A DNA stretch of 64,000 nucleotides from Clostridium_AT stratigraminis. GTDB lineage: Bacteria; Bacillota; Clostridia; Clostridiales; Clostridiaceae. Location of the stretch: positions 248,001 to 312,000 of the forward strand of contig NZ_JBJHZZ010000002.1 in the NCBI RefSeq assembly GCF_045310675.1, given 5' to 3'. Shown here in pieces: positions 1 through 10,913 of this stretch; the first letter of the stretch is position 1, and each line of letters opens with the position of its first letter. The notes under the pieces were generated by a model. That model was not told where the DNA came from. It did no database searches and was given only the letters and a program-made list of their open reading frames with translations. Made by a program: the position numbers and the translations under genes.

Positions 1-336
1 GTAGATGGTGGAATGACAGATAACATTAGGCCTGCACTATATAAGGCTGAGTACGAGTGTTTGCTTGCAAATAGAGCTGAAGATAGCACTAAAGAAAGGG
101 TTACTATTTCAGGAAAATGCTGTGAATCAGGAGATATACTATTAAGTGATGTTAGTTTACCTAAAGTAGAAAGTGGAGATATTTTAGCAGTTTTGTCAAC
201 TGGTGCTTATGGGTATTCCATGTCCAGCAATTATAATAAAATACCAAAGGCTGCTGTAGTATTTGTTAATGAAAAGGAAACTCGGCTTGTTTGCAGAAGA
301 CAAACCTATGAAGACTTGATAAGTAATGAGATATAA
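1..336 (+). CDS. lysA: Diaminopimelate decarboxylase, C-terminal part (cut by window edge)
   Basis: This is the last 111 codons of a PLP-dependent group IV decarboxylase, which converts meso-diaminopimelate to lysine. The reading frame is open from the first base, so the gene begins outside the window. Seen: VDGGMTDNIRPALY at the very start, the strand of the family's C-terminal beta-barrel that follows the substrate site, then the GDIL..LSTGAYGYSMSSNYN segment typical of LysA just before the C-terminus. The GAYGYSMSSNYN motif is characteristic of LysA; other fold III decarboxylases (arginine, ornithine) are less likely. A strong terminator follows 33 bases after the stop, so this is the end of a transcription unit. 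Confidence 0.93.
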   Translation, partial: VDGGMTDNIRPALYKAEYECLLANRAEDSTKERVTISGKCCESGDILLSDVSLPKVESGDILAVLSTGAYGYSMSSNYNKIPKAAVVFVNEKETRLVCRRQTYEDLISNEI

Positions 337-368
337 TAAACGTAAAAATTAAGAAATAATTACAATTC

Positions 369-405
369 AGCTCCAGTCATTATTATACATTGACTGGAGC
401 TTTTA
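369..405 (+). terminator. Intrinsic terminator after lysA
   Basis: An 11-bp perfect stem, AGCTCCAGTCA with TGACTGGAGCT, has an 11-base loop and is followed by TTTT. Confidence 0.85.
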
Positions 406-420
406 ATCGATAAAAATTTA

Positions 421-449
421 TTGATAAACGATAACAATTATGTTATTCT
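421..449 (+). promoter_or_regulatory. Candidate sigma-A promoter for the radical SAM gene
   Basis: TTGATA (421-426), a 17-base spacer and TATTCT (444-449) lie about 100 bases upstream of the radical SAM start and just after the lysA terminator. Confidence 0.5.
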
Positions 450-551
450 ATACTCATACAACACTTATATCCCATAGCGGATTAAGATGCCCCAACATTC
501 CGAAAAAAGACAAGTCAAATGCTGAATAATGTTTATTGGAGGAGATAATCT

Positions 552-1898
552 ATGAAGATAAAATTAATTCAACCGGAAATGGTGCCAAGGCCTATGGATA
601 CAAAGCTAAAAACAAGAATGGCGCCTTCTTTAGCATTACTCACAATAGCAAACCTTACGCCAAAAGAGCATGAAGTAATTATTCAAAATGAAAATGTTGA
701 AAAGATAGATTTTGATGAACCTGTAGATTTGATAGCAATTACCGTCACTGTGGATGTAATGAATAGAGCAGAGGAAATATCCAAGGAGTTCCAAAAACGT
801 GGAGTAACAGTAATTGCTGGAGGTATACATATTACAGCAGATCCAGAGGGGGTTCTGAATAGCTTTGACGCAATATGTGTAGGAATGGCTGAGAGAGTAT
901 GGACAAAAATCCTTAAGGATAAAGAAAATAATGATCTTAAGAAGATATATTATGATATGGAGAATATTATTGGGAAAGAAATGATAGCGCCAGCTTACGA
1001 CATTATTGATAATAAAAAGTATTTATATACTAACATAATTAGTACAAGTAGGGGATGTCCTTTTAAATGTGATTTCTGTTATAATAGCTGCAAAAATGTA
1101 CTTGAAACTTGTATTAACAGGCCTATAGATGATGTAATAAAAGACATTAATGCACTAAAAACAAGGCACATAATGTTTATTGATGATAATTTTATTGGAA
1201 ATCCCAAATGGACAAAAAAATTATTAGAGGAAATAAAACCTCTTAAACTTAAGTGGAATGCAGCGGTTACTTCTAATATATTGGAAATGCATGAATTATT
1301 AGATGATATGAAGGAGGCAGGTTGTCAAAGCTTATTTATAGGTTTTGAAAGTATAAATAGTAAGTCATTAGATAGTGTCCATAAAGTGCAAAATAGTGTG
1401 AATAGATATGAGAAACTTGTTGATGAAATCCACAAAAGAGGAATAATGATAAATGCAAGTTTTGTTTTCGGATTAGATGAAGATGATGTCTCTGTTTTTA
1501 AGAGTACATTAGATTGGATAGTCAAAAATAAGATAGAAACAGTAACCTCACATATCCTTACCCCCTACCCTGGTACAAAGCTATACTCATCATTAATAGA
1601 GGAAAATAGAATTGTAGATTACAACTTATCTAATTATAATACTGCCCATGTGGTGTATAAACCCAAGAATATAACAGCAGAAGAATTATATAATGGCTAT
1701 TTATGGATATATAAAGAAGTGTACACTTTGAAAAATATAATGAAAAGGCTACCAGAATCTAAAAAACAATGGATTCCATTTTTAGCATTTAATTTATTTT
1801 ATAGAAAGTTTGGAAAGCTTACTGAATTAATATGCAATATAGTTTCTTTTAGAAATATAGGGAGTTTTTTTAGATGGTTTGCTTATAGTATAAAGTAG
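552..1898 (+). CDS. B12-binding-type radical SAM protein
   Basis: Predicted radical SAM enzyme of 448 residues. Residues 1-130 resemble the cobalamin-binding (Rossmann-like) domain found N-terminal in this group (segment VIAGGIHITADPEGV near 87-101), but the DxHxxG cobalamin-ligand motif is not seen, so B12 may not be bound through a histidine. The radical SAM core follows: RGCPFKCDFC with Cys169, Cys173 and Cys176 as the CxxxCxxC [4Fe-4S] ligands, then FIDDNFIGNP, GFESINS and the YPGTKLY segment typical of the TIM barrel. A strong ribosome binding site (TGGAGGAG, 537-544) fixes the ATG. It is a single-gene unit with its own promoter. The substrate cannot be told; relatives include methylthiotransferase-like and tetrapyrrole- or lipid-modifying enzymes. 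Confidence 0.85.
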   Translation: MKIKLIQPEMVPRPMDTKLKTRMAPSLALLTIANLTPKEHEVIIQNENVEKIDFDEPVDLIAITVTVDVMNRAEEISKEFQKRGVTVIAGGIHITADPEGVLNSFDAICVGMAERVWTKILKDKENNDLKKIYYDMENIIGKEMIAPAYDIIDNKKYLYTNIISTSRGCPFKCDFCYNSCKNVLETCINRPIDDVIKDINALKTRHIMFIDDNFIGNPKWTKKLLEEIKPLKLKWNAAVTSNILEMHELLDDMKEAGCQSLFIGFESINSKSLDSVHKVQNSVNRYEKLVDEIHKRGIMINASFVFGLDEDDVSVFKSTLDWIVKNKIETVTSHILTPYPGTKLYSSLIEENRIVDYNLSNYNTAHVVYKPKNITAEELYNGYLWIYKEVYTLKNIMKRLPESKKQWIPFLAFNLFYRKFGKLTELICNIVSFRNIGSFFRWFAYSIK

Positions 1899-2074
1899 GT
1901 AGCTGTATTATTATTTCTATTTATAAATTAGGTCTCTTTATAATCGGAACTTAAGTAACGGGCTTCACTAAGAATATTATTTCTGATTTTACAAAAATCT
2001 ATTATGCTCCTTCATATTTTTTATTTTTATCGGGTATACTAAGTTTTGCATTAAAAAAGTTAGGAGCTGATGGA

Positions 2075-5000
2075 ATGTTCTATGTTTATACAACAGCAGT
2101 AATATTCATAGGGTTGTTTATACTATATATATTAATTAGAAACAGAGATATAGATGAACACAACTTGATGGAAGACGTTCCAACCATTAGTATTAATAAA
2201 GAAGAATTAGAAAAACACGCTTTAGAGATATCTCAGTATTATTCTGATGTGTCTAAGAAATCTAATTGCAAAAGAAAGCTTATTAAAAGTTTAGATAGAA
2301 GCTATGAACAGATAATTAAGGCATATGAAAATATAGATAAACAGGTAAAAAGTAATAATGAGATAGTTCCTGCTGCTGAGTGGATGCTTGATAATCTTTA
2401 CTTAATAGAAAAAGAATATAAGGATATTAAGCATAGTATGCCCGTGTCTTATTATAAAGGGCTTCCTATTATTAAGAGAGGTATTATGAAGGGGTATCCC
2501 AGGGCCTATCATATTGCTGTGGAACTAATTTCTCATTCTGACGGTAGGCTGGACGAAGATACTATTGAAGGTTTTATTAATGCCTATCAGAAAAATACTA
2601 TTTTACTTATGGGTGAGCTATGGGCTCTTCCCATTATGATTAGAATTGCTCTAATTCAAAATATAAGTAAAATATCAGAAAATATTATTTATACCGAAGA
2701 AGAAAAATTAAAGGGCGAAATACTAGCTGACAGACTTATTACTGCAATTAACTCCGGAAAATTAGAAGATGAACTAAAAAAACTGGAGGAAAGAGAAATA
2801 AGCTTTAATTCCCATTTAACTGAAAGCTTTATTAAGGTTTTAAGGAATAATGGAGTGGATAATTCAGATATATACAGCTGGCTGGATAAAAGGCTTGAAG
2901 TTAAGGAAACTACTGCAGAAAAAATCATAAATATTGAGCATCAAAAGCAGGCACATTTTCAAATCTCTATGGGAAATTCAATAACAAGCATCAGAGAAGT
3001 TGGAGCTCTCAATTGGTGGGAAATTTTTGAAAGACTTTCCTTTGTTGAAAAGGAACTCAGAAAGGATCCTTTAGGAATATATGAAAATATGGATTTTGAA
3101 TCTAGGGATAACTACAGACATAGAGTGGAGAAAATAGCTAAACACTCAAACAATTCAGAGGCTTATGTAGCAAAAAAGGCTATGGAATGTTCAGAAGAGC
3201 CTGAGATTAAAGAGGATTATGCAAGGCATGTTGGCTATTATATTATAGATGAGGGCATAGAGGATTTAAAAAAATTAATTAATTATAAGGACTGGTGCTT
3301 TGGAAGCTTAGGCAGGACTATTAAGAAAAAGAAAATTAATTTTTACATTGGAAATATAGTTATTAGCACAGTATTATTATGTTTTCTTGTTATTTTAATA
3401 GGAGATTATGAATTTAAGTTACCTATTGAAAACTGGCGCTTTGCTGCAGCATTTTTTGCTGTATTAATACCCTGCAGCGAAATAGTAATATCAATATTTA
3501 ATTGGAGCATAAATCATCTAACAACTCCAAAATTTGTACCAAAGCTTGATTTCAAGGATGGCATTCCTGACAGCAGCAGAACAGTAGTAGTTATTCCTAC
3601 TCTGCTCAGCAGCGTAAAAAGGGTAAATGAGCTTATAGAAGATATGGAAGTCTATTACCTTGCAAATCATGAGAAAAATCTATACTTTGCATTACTAGGA
3701 GATTTTAAAGATAGTTCTCGTCAACATGAGGAAAATGATAATGAAATAAATGAAGCAGCATTAAAGTCAATAAATGAATTAAACAAAAAATACTCTGGAG
3801 AAAATGGTGATATCTTTTATTTCTTTAATAGGTTTAGACAATTTAATGAAAAAGAGGGGATTTGGCTTGGTTATGAAAGAAAACGCGGTAAGCTTATGGA
3901 GTTTAATGCGCTTTTAAGAGGTGATAATACAACAAGCTATAATGTTATAAGCGGAGATATAAATGAACTTTTAAAGGTTAAGTATGTTATTACCTTAGAT
4001 GCTGATACTCAGTTATCTATAGATACTGCCAAAAGACTTATTGGAGCTATGAGCCATGTATTAAACAGGCCTTACATTGATTATGATAAGAAACGCATAC
4101 TTCGAGGAAACGGGCTAATGCAGCCAAGAATAAGTGTAGGCACTTTAGCTGCTAATAAGACTATGTTTTCAAAGGTTTTTTCCGGAGAAACCGGTATTGA
4201 TATTTATACAACTGCTGTTTCAGATGTTTATCAAGACTTATTTGGAGAAGGAATCTTCACTGGAAAAGGTATATATGATGTAGATATATTTAATTTTATG
4301 TTAAAGGATGAGGTTCCTGACAATACAGTTTTAAGTCATGATTTACTGGAAGGATCTTATGTGAGAGCGGCACTTGTAACAGACATAGAACTTATGGATG
4401 GTTATCCTGCTTTCTACAATTCAAGCTCTATGAGGCTTCACAGATGGGTTAGGGGAGACTGGCAAATCTTAAGCTGGATAACGAAGAAATCTCCACTCGA
4501 TTTGCTTTCAAGGTGGAAGATTGTTGATAATTTAAGGCGAAGCTTGCTTGCACCTTCAATTATCATTTTAATTATTTTATCCTTTACAATCTTGCCAAAA
4601 GGAGAGACTTGGAATATTGTTGCTTTTTTAGCTGTGCTATGCCCCATACTATTTGATGTTTCAGAATCAGTAGTTTCTCCAATAAAGGGAATAAGTCTCT
4701 CTGGAAGAGTAAATACAGGAAAGCTTGCCATTGAACAAGTGTTTTTGATTTTTTGTTTTTTGCCTTATCAGGCTTATTTAATGCTTGATGCTATTATTAG
4801 AACCCTTTATAGGTTGTTAATCAGCAAGAAGAAGTTATTAGAATGGCAAACTGCAGCTGATGTGGAGGCTAAACTTGGGAAAAAAGTGGATAATTTTATT
4901 AAGGCAATGTGGCCAGGAAGCTTTATTGCAATTATTATAGAAATTTTGGCTTTTAGAGTTTCACTAGAATCTGGGCTTTTAACTATACCTTCAACCTTCT

Positions 5001-8000
5001 TATGGTTTCTAAGTCCTATAATAGCTTACTACATTAGTAAAGAATTAAAAGTAAGAGAATATTATTTAAAGGAAGAAGAGATAAAGCTTTTAAGAAAGTT
5101 AAGCAGAAAAACCTGGGCCTATTTTGAGGACTTTGTAAATGCTGAAAATAATTATTTGGCACCAGATAATTATCAGGAAGAACCACCTAATGGGGTGGCA
5201 CATAGAACCTCACCAACTAATATGGGAATGGGGCTAACCAGCAATTTAGCAGCTTATGATTTAGGTTATTTAGGAATAATAGAATTTACTGAAAGATTAG
5301 ATAACATAATTACAAGTATGGAAAGCCTTAAAAGTTATAAGGGACATTTTTATAATTGGTACGACACCAAGACTAAGGAACCCCTTTATCCTAGATATGT
5401 ATCAACAGTTGACAGCGGTAATTTAGTTGGCTATTTATGGGTAACCTCAGAAAGCCTAGGGGAATATGTACATGAACCTGTTATTACTGTGGAAAAAATA
5501 CAAGGCCTAGTGGATAATCTTTATCTTTGTGAAGAGGAGCTTCAGTATAAAAATTTTACTGATATTATTGAGTCTTCAAAGAATATAAACATAGATTTAA
5601 TTTCCTGGAAAAGGTTTCTCTTAAGTATTTTAGATAAGATAAATGAGACTGAAAGCTTAAAAGATTATGATGGATTATATTGGACTCCAAAGCTTAAAGC
5701 TTCAATTAATAATTATCTAAATGAAATTGAAAGATTCTTTCCATGGGTTGTAGTGGTTAATAATGTAGTAGAGAATAATGACGAACATGTACTTACTCAA
5801 GAGAATACTACTGCAGGCGGCAATAAAAGTAATGAAGAAAAGACAGATGGTTTAAAGCTTATGGAAAGATTAATAAGCCTTCCAGCCGTTGTGCCTTTTA
5901 ATGAAATCCCGTATGAAATTGATAAGCTGCTTAATGACATTGAGAATATACAGGATGGAAATAGTAAAGTTAAGCTAAGGTTATTATTAAATACTGGCAA
6001 GGAAGAGGCTGCTAAAATAATTGAAAAAATTATTGCATTGAAGAGTAGGTTAAATTTAATGGCAGATGGAACTGATTTTAAAATGCTGTATAGTAAAAAA
6101 AGACAGCTTTTTTCAATCGGTTATGATGTAGAAAAGGATACCTTGGGAAACTCTTACTATGATTTACTTGCCTCCGAGGCTAGGCAGGCAAGTTTTATAG
6201 CTATTGCAAAAGGTGATGTAGAGCAAAAGCATTGGTTTAGATTAAGCAGGGCAATGACAATTATGGGAAAGAGTAAGGGACTGGTTTCTTGGAGCGGGAC
6301 AATGTTTGAATATTTTATGCCCCTTTTAATTATGAAAAACTATCCTGATGCCTTACTAAATGAAACTTATTTAGCTGTAATTGAAGGGCAAAAGAACTAC
6401 TGCAGCAGTAGAAAAATACCATGGGGTATATCTGAATCAGCCTTCTATGCCTTTGATTCAGCTCAAAATTACCAGTATAAAGCCTTTGGTGTTCCAGGAA
6501 TAGGATTAAAGAGAGGCTTATCAAATGAGCTTGTGGTTTCACCTTATTCTACAATATTAGCCCTGCAAATTGATCTTTTAGGTTCTGTAGATAATATTAA
6601 AAGGCTCATAGCAGAAGGTTTGGAGGGAAGATATGGCTTTTATGAAGCCTTAGATTACACTAAGGAAAGAATGCCAAATGGAAAAGATAAAGCCTTAATT
6701 AAAAATTTTATGGTACATCATGAAGGTATGAGCCTAATGTCATTTGATAATGTACTTAATAATAACATTCTTAGAGAAAGGTTTCATAGAATTCCAAATG
6801 TTAAAGCTACTGAGTTATTGCTGCAGGAAAGAATATCTAACAAGGTTGTTTATGATAGGGAGCAGCAATTTGATAGCTTAAGTACAAATCATAATAATCA
6901 TAACATCGCTTTCCGAAGCTTTAAAACTGCTAAAACGGATATGCCTGAAGCACATCTTTTATCAAATGGAAGCTACTCAATAATGATAACTAACAGCGGC
7001 AGTGGCTACGGAAAGCTTGAAGACATGACAGTTTATAGGTGGAGAGAGGATGTTACCTTAGATAATACAGGGCTATTTTTCTATATAAAAAATCTAAATT
7101 CCAATGAATATTGGAGCTCCTCCTATGAACCTGCAAGGCGGGAGGGAGATAGCTATGAAGCTATTTTTTCCTTAGACAAGGCAGAATTTATAAGAAAAGA
7201 TGGCAGTATAGACACTCATACAGAAATAGCTGTTTCTCAGGAAGATAATGCTGAGGTTAGAAGAATTACGCTTACTAATCATAGTCAGCATTCCAGAACT
7301 TTGGAAATAACCAGCTACTGTGAAGTAACTTTGGCTCCTTTAAACGCAGATATTGTACACCCTACCTTTAGTAATCTTTTTATAAGGACTGAGTACCTTG
7401 ATTATCCCTGCTGCTTAATTGCAAATAGAAGACCAAGGGCAAAGGGACAAAAGAAGCCTCACTTAGTTCAAACTTGTGCAGTGTTTGGTGAAAGTATTGG
7501 AACTGTACAATATGAAACCAATAGAGAGAACTTTTTAGGAAGGGGTAGAAATATAGAAGCTCCAGAGGCTATGGACAATGAAACTGTGCTAAAGAATACA
7601 GTAGGTGCCGTTTTAGATCCAATACTTAGTATAAGGAAAAGGGTTAAAATAAAACCTGGGGAAACTATAAAAATAGCTTACACTACTGCCGTTTCCGAAA
7701 CTAGGGAAGAAGCAATAGAGCTTGCAAAAAAATATAATGAATTTAATAATATTAATCGAGTTTTTGAACTTGCATGGACGCAATCACAAGTTGAAATAAA
7801 TTATCTTGGAATAAAGTCTACTCAAGCTAACTTATACCAATTCATGGCCTCTAATATTTTATTCCTAAATCCAAATCTTAGAGAAAGGGAAGCTTTTATT
7901 AAAAATATTAAAAAAGCTCAGCCAGCCTTATGGCCTTACGGTATTTCAGGTGATTTGCCTATAGTATTAGTGCTTATCAGAAATGAGGTCGACCTTGATA

Positions 8001-10759
8001 TTATAAAGCAGGTACTGCATGCTCATGAATATTGGTGTATTAAGGGACTTAAAATAGATGTTGTGATTGTTAATATTCAAAATACCGTTTATCTGCAGCC
8101 GCTGCAGGATTCTATTAGAGATATTTTAGCATCGGGACACCTTAGGGATAAACAAAATAAACCAGGAGGGGTATTCCTGCATAGTAAGACTACAATGGCA
8201 GCTGAGGACATCGATTTACTTAGGGCTATAGCTAGACTTGTTATAGATTCTGAAAAAAGAAGTTTACTTGAGCAAATAAATGGAGCTTCTGAAAGTGAAG
8301 ATGAAACGCAGAAGCTAATAACAAAGAAGGGAAGTTATAATATTCTGCCCCACAATTATAAACTGCCGGATTTAATGTATTTCAACGGCCTTGGTGGCTT
8401 TAATACTGAAACTGATGAATACACAATAATATTAAAGGATTATAAAAATACCCCTGCTCCTTGGATTAACGTTATTTCAAATAAGGACTTTGGTTTTCAT
8501 ATAAGTGAAAGTGGAGTAAGCTATACCTGGAATAAAAACAGCAGGGAAAATAAGCTTACAGTCTGGTCTAATGATCCAATTACTGATCCAATTACTGAGG
8601 CAGTATACATAAGGGATGAAGAAACAGGTGATATTTGGGGCATAACCCCAAAGCCCAAAAGAGATGATGGTGAATATATCATTAGCCACGGCTTCGGATA
8701 CTCCAGTTTTGCCCATGAATATAATGGGGTTATTGGGGAAATGACAGCTTTTGTACCTCTTGATGAAAGTGTTAAGCTGTGCTTAATTAAATTAAAAAAT
8801 AATACTAAGGAGGAAAGAAGGCTTTCATTAACCTATTATGCTCAGCTTGCTTTAGGAGTATATCCCCAGCAGACAGCACAATATATATCTACCTACTTAG
8901 AGGAGGATAAGGAATTTATCTATGGTCAAAACCCCTATAGTGAGCATTTTGGAAAGGGCCTTGCCTATTTAAAAATTGCAGGAGGAGAAGAAGCAAGCTT
9001 TACTGGCAGCAGAACTGAATTTATAGGAAGGTGTGGAAATATAGAAGATCCACAGGCTTTGAGGTATAATGCATTATCAAATAAAGCAGGTTCCGGTTAT
9101 GACCCATGCCTTGCTGCAAATTCTAAGGTAAAGTTAAGTTCAGGTGAGGAAGTTAACTTAGTAATAATGCTAGGTGAACATGAGGATTTAGACCATATAA
9201 AAGCTATAACTAAGACTTATGAAAACTTTGAAACTGTTATTGGAGAGCTTATAAAGGTAAAGGAATTTTGGAAGGAGCTCCTGGGCAGGATACAGGTTAA
9301 GACCCCAGATAAAACTATGGATTTAATGTTAAACGGCTGGCTTATATATCAAACCTTATCTTGTAGGTTTTGGTCTCGAACGGGCTTTTATCAATCTGGC
9401 GGAGCCATAGGTTTTAGAGATCAGCTGCAGGATTCCATGGCCCTTGGTTTCTTGAAACCTGATATTACTAAAGAACAGATTCTTCAGAGTTCTACAAGGC
9501 AATTTTTAGAGGGAGATGTTCAGCACTGGTGGCACCCAGTAGTTAATAGTGGAATTAGAACTAGGTTTTCAGATGACTTGCTGTGGATGCCTTATGTAAC
9601 TATAGATTACATTAAAAATACAGGCGATTACAGTATTCTGGATGAAGAAACTACCTATTTAGAGGAAGAACCCTTAAAAGAGGGAGAGGACGAAAGATAC
9701 AAGGTAACCCCTCCCTCAGATAAAAAAGGCAGTATTTACGAGCACTGCACAAAAGCTATAGATATATCTCTAAAGTTCGGCATTCACAATATTCCACTTA
9801 TGGGAAGCGGAGATTGGAATGATGGAATGAGTACTGTTGGCAATAAGGGAAAGGGAGAAAGTGTTTGGCTTGGCTGGTTCCTCTATAGCATTCTCGATGG
9901 TTTCAAGGACTTATGCAAATATAAAAAGGATGATGAAAGAGCAGAAAAGTACAATGAAATACAAAACTTTTTAGCTGTAAATCTAGAAAAAAATGCATGG
10001 GACGGCGGCTGGTATAGAAGAGCTTATTTTGACGATGCAACTCCTTTAGGGTCTATTGAAAATGATGAATGTCAAATTGATTCTCTATCCCAATCCTGGT
10101 CAGTAATTTCAGGTGCAGCAAGGCAAGGACGAAGGGAAGCTGCAATGGAGGCACTTGAAAGAAATTTAATTAAAGAAGATAAAGGCATAGTTTTACTTTT
10201 AACTCCAGCCTTTAATAATTCAAAATTAGAACCTGGCTATATAAAGGGCTATGTGCCTGGTGTCAGAGAAAACGGTGGCCAATATACACATGCTGCAACT
10301 TGGGTGGCACTTGCAATGGCTAAGCTGAATTATGGAGATAAGGCTTGGAAAATTTATCACATGATAAATCCAATAAATCATACAAAATCCTATCTAGATT
10401 GTATAAGGTATAAGGTAGAACCTTATGTTATAACAGCAGATGTATATAACACTGAGGGTCATGAGGGTAGAGGCGGCTGGAGCTGGTATACTGGCTCTTC
10501 TAGCTGGATGTACAGAGTTGGAATAGAGGGAATCCTTGGGCTTAAGCTTAAAGGCGATAAGGGTTTTACAATTGAGCCATCTGTACCAAAGGAATGGAAG
10601 GAATATGAGATTGTCTATAAAAAAGGCAAATGCAGCTATAATATCCTAGTTAAGAGAGGAGAAAAGAATGAAGTATATGTGGATGGAAAGCTTATGGATC
10701 AGGATTTAATTCCATATTCTGAAGAAGGGGAACATAAAGTTGAAGTGATCATTAATTGA
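2075..10759 (+). CDS. Cyclic beta-1,2-glucan synthase-like giant protein (GT84 plus GH94 domains)
   Basis: A 2,894-residue membrane protein with the architecture of NdvB/ChvB cyclic beta-1,2-glucan synthases (about 2,800 residues). Order seen: one N-terminal membrane segment (about 2-22); two more (about 422-444 and 456-477); a glycosyltransferase domain with a metal-binding DAD (642-644), HDLLEGS near 755 and RLHRWVRGDWQ near 787; a membrane cluster (about 826-990); a glycoamylase-like domain (about 1000-1590, VHHEGMSLMS); two GH94 N-terminal-type beta domains (from about 1627 and 2102); and an (alpha/alpha)6 phosphorylase-like domain with GSGDWNDGM (2578-2585), where the GH94 acid lies. In the known enzymes UDP-glucose is polymerised, cyclised, and ring size is trimmed by phosphorolysis. 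AGGAG at 2062-2066 sets the start. It is monocistronic. Making a cyclic glucan is inference; a linear beta-1,2-glucan is the alternative. Confidence 0.85.
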   Translation: MFYVYTTAVIFIGLFILYILIRNRDIDEHNLMEDVPTISINKEELEKHALEISQYYSDVSKKSNCKRKLIKSLDRSYEQIIKAYENIDKQVKSNNEIVPAAEWMLDNLYLIEKEYKDIKHSMPVSYYKGLPIIKRGIMKGYPRAYHIAVELISHSDGRLDEDTIEGFINAYQKNTILLMGELWALPIMIRIALIQNISKISENIIYTEEEKLKGEILADRLITAINSGKLEDELKKLEEREISFNSHLTESFIKVLRNNGVDNSDIYSWLDKRLEVKETTAEKIINIEHQKQAHFQISMGNSITSIREVGALNWWEIFERLSFVEKELRKDPLGIYENMDFESRDNYRHRVEKIAKHSNNSEAYVAKKAMECSEEPEIKEDYARHVGYYIIDEGIEDLKKLINYKDWCFGSLGRTIKKKKINFYIGNIVISTVLLCFLVILIGDYEFKLPIENWRFAAAFFAVLIPCSEIVISIFNWSINHLTTPKFVPKLDFKDGIPDSSRTVVVIPTLLSSVKRVNELIEDMEVYYLANHEKNLYFALLGDFKDSSRQHEENDNEINEAALKSINELNKKYSGENGDIFYFFNRFRQFNEKEGIWLGYERKRGKLMEFNALLRGDNTTSYNVISGDINELLKVKYVITLDADTQLSIDTAKRLIGAMSHVLNRPYIDYDKKRILRGNGLMQPRISVGTLAANKTMFSKVFSGETGIDIYTTAVSDVYQDLFGEGIFTGKGIYDVDIFNFMLKDEVPDNTVLSHDLLEGSYVRAALVTDIELMDGYPAFYNSSSMRLHRWVRGDWQILSWITKKSPLDLLSRWKIVDNLRRSLLAPSIIILIILSFTILPKGETWNIVAFLAVLCPILFDVSESVVSPIKGISLSGRVNTGKLAIEQVFLIFCFLPYQAYLMLDAIIRTLYRLLISKKKLLEWQTAADVEAKLGKKVDNFIKAMWPGSFIAIIIEILAFRVSLESGLLTIPSTFLWFLSPIIAYYISKELKVREYYLKEEEIKLLRKLSRKTWAYFEDFVNAENNYLAPDNYQEEPPNGVAHRTSPTNMGMGLTSNLAAYDLGYLGIIEFTERLDNIITSMESLKSYKGHFYNWYDTKTKEPLYPRYVSTVDSGNLVGYLWVTSESLGEYVHEPVITVEKIQGLVDNLYLCEEELQYKNFTDIIESSKNINIDLISWKRFLLSILDKINETESLKDYDGLYWTPKLKASINNYLNEIERFFPWVVVVNNVVENNDEHVLTQENTTAGGNKSNEEKTDGLKLMERLISLPAVVPFNEIPYEIDKLLNDIENIQDGNSKVKLRLLLNTGKEEAAKIIEKIIALKSRLNLMADGTDFKMLYSKKRQLFSIGYDVEKDTLGNSYYDLLASEARQASFIAIAKGDVEQKHWFRLSRAMTIMGKSKGLVSWSGTMFEYFMPLLIMKNYPDALLNETYLAVIEGQKNYCSSRKIPWGISESAFYAFDSAQNYQYKAFGVPGIGLKRGLSNELVVSPYSTILALQIDLLGSVDNIKRLIAEGLEGRYGFYEALDYTKERMPNGKDKALIKNFMVHHEGMSLMSFDNVLNNNILRERFHRIPNVKATELLLQERISNKVVYDREQQFDSLSTNHNNHNIAFRSFKTAKTDMPEAHLLSNGSYSIMITNSGSGYGKLEDMTVYRWREDVTLDNTGLFFYIKNLNSNEYWSSSYEPARREGDSYEAIFSLDKAEFIRKDGSIDTHTEIAVSQEDNAEVRRITLTNHSQHSRTLEITSYCEVTLAPLNADIVHPTFSNLFIRTEYLDYPCCLIANRRPRAKGQKKPHLVQTCAVFGESIGTVQYETNRENFLGRGRNIEAPEAMDNETVLKNTVGAVLDPILSIRKRVKIKPGETIKIAYTTAVSETREEAIELAKKYNEFNNINRVFELAWTQSQVEINYLGIKSTQANLYQFMASNILFLNPNLREREAFIKNIKKAQPALWPYGISGDLPIVLVLIRNEVDLDIIKQVLHAHEYWCIKGLKIDVVIVNIQNTVYLQPLQDSIRDILASGHLRDKQNKPGGVFLHSKTTMAAEDIDLLRAIARLVIDSEKRSLLEQINGASESEDETQKLITKKGSYNILPHNYKLPDLMYFNGLGGFNTETDEYTIILKDYKNTPAPWINVISNKDFGFHISESGVSYTWNKNSRENKLTVWSNDPITDPITEAVYIRDEETGDIWGITPKPKRDDGEYIISHGFGYSSFAHEYNGVIGEMTAFVPLDESVKLCLIKLKNNTKEERRLSLTYYAQLALGVYPQQTAQYISTYLEEDKEFIYGQNPYSEHFGKGLAYLKIAGGEEASFTGSRTEFIGRCGNIEDPQALRYNALSNKAGSGYDPCLAANSKVKLSSGEEVNLVIMLGEHEDLDHIKAITKTYENFETVIGELIKVKEFWKELLGRIQVKTPDKTMDLMLNGWLIYQTLSCRFWSRTGFYQSGGAIGFRDQLQDSMALGFLKPDITKEQILQSSTRQFLEGDVQHWWHPVVNSGIRTRFSDDLLWMPYVTIDYIKNTGDYSILDEETTYLEEEPLKEGEDERYKVTPPSDKKGSIYEHCTKAIDISLKFGIHNIPLMGSGDWNDGMSTVGNKGKGESVWLGWFLYSILDGFKDLCKYKKDDERAEKYNEIQNFLAVNLEKNAWDGGWYRRAYFDDATPLGSIENDECQIDSLSQSWSVISGAARQGRREAAMEALERNLIKEDKGIVLLLTPAFNNSKLEPGYIKGYVPGVRENGGQYTHAATWVALAMAKLNYGDKAWKIYHMINPINHTKSYLDCIRYKVEPYVITADVYNTEGHEGRGGWSWYTGSSSWMYRVGIEGILGLKLKGDKGFTIEPSVPKEWKEYEIVYKKGKCSYNILVKRGEKNEVYVDGKLMDQDLIPYSEEGEHKVEVIIN

Positions 10760-10913
10760 CCCTATAATTTTATATATAGTATAGTTTACTTACTTTTCCC
10801 ATTAAATATAGAAAATTAATAATTTATCTATTGAATAGTATATATATTATGTATAAAATAGTTATAAACTAAAAAATTAAAATTTTCAAAAAATAAAAAT
10901 TGGAGGGATTTTA

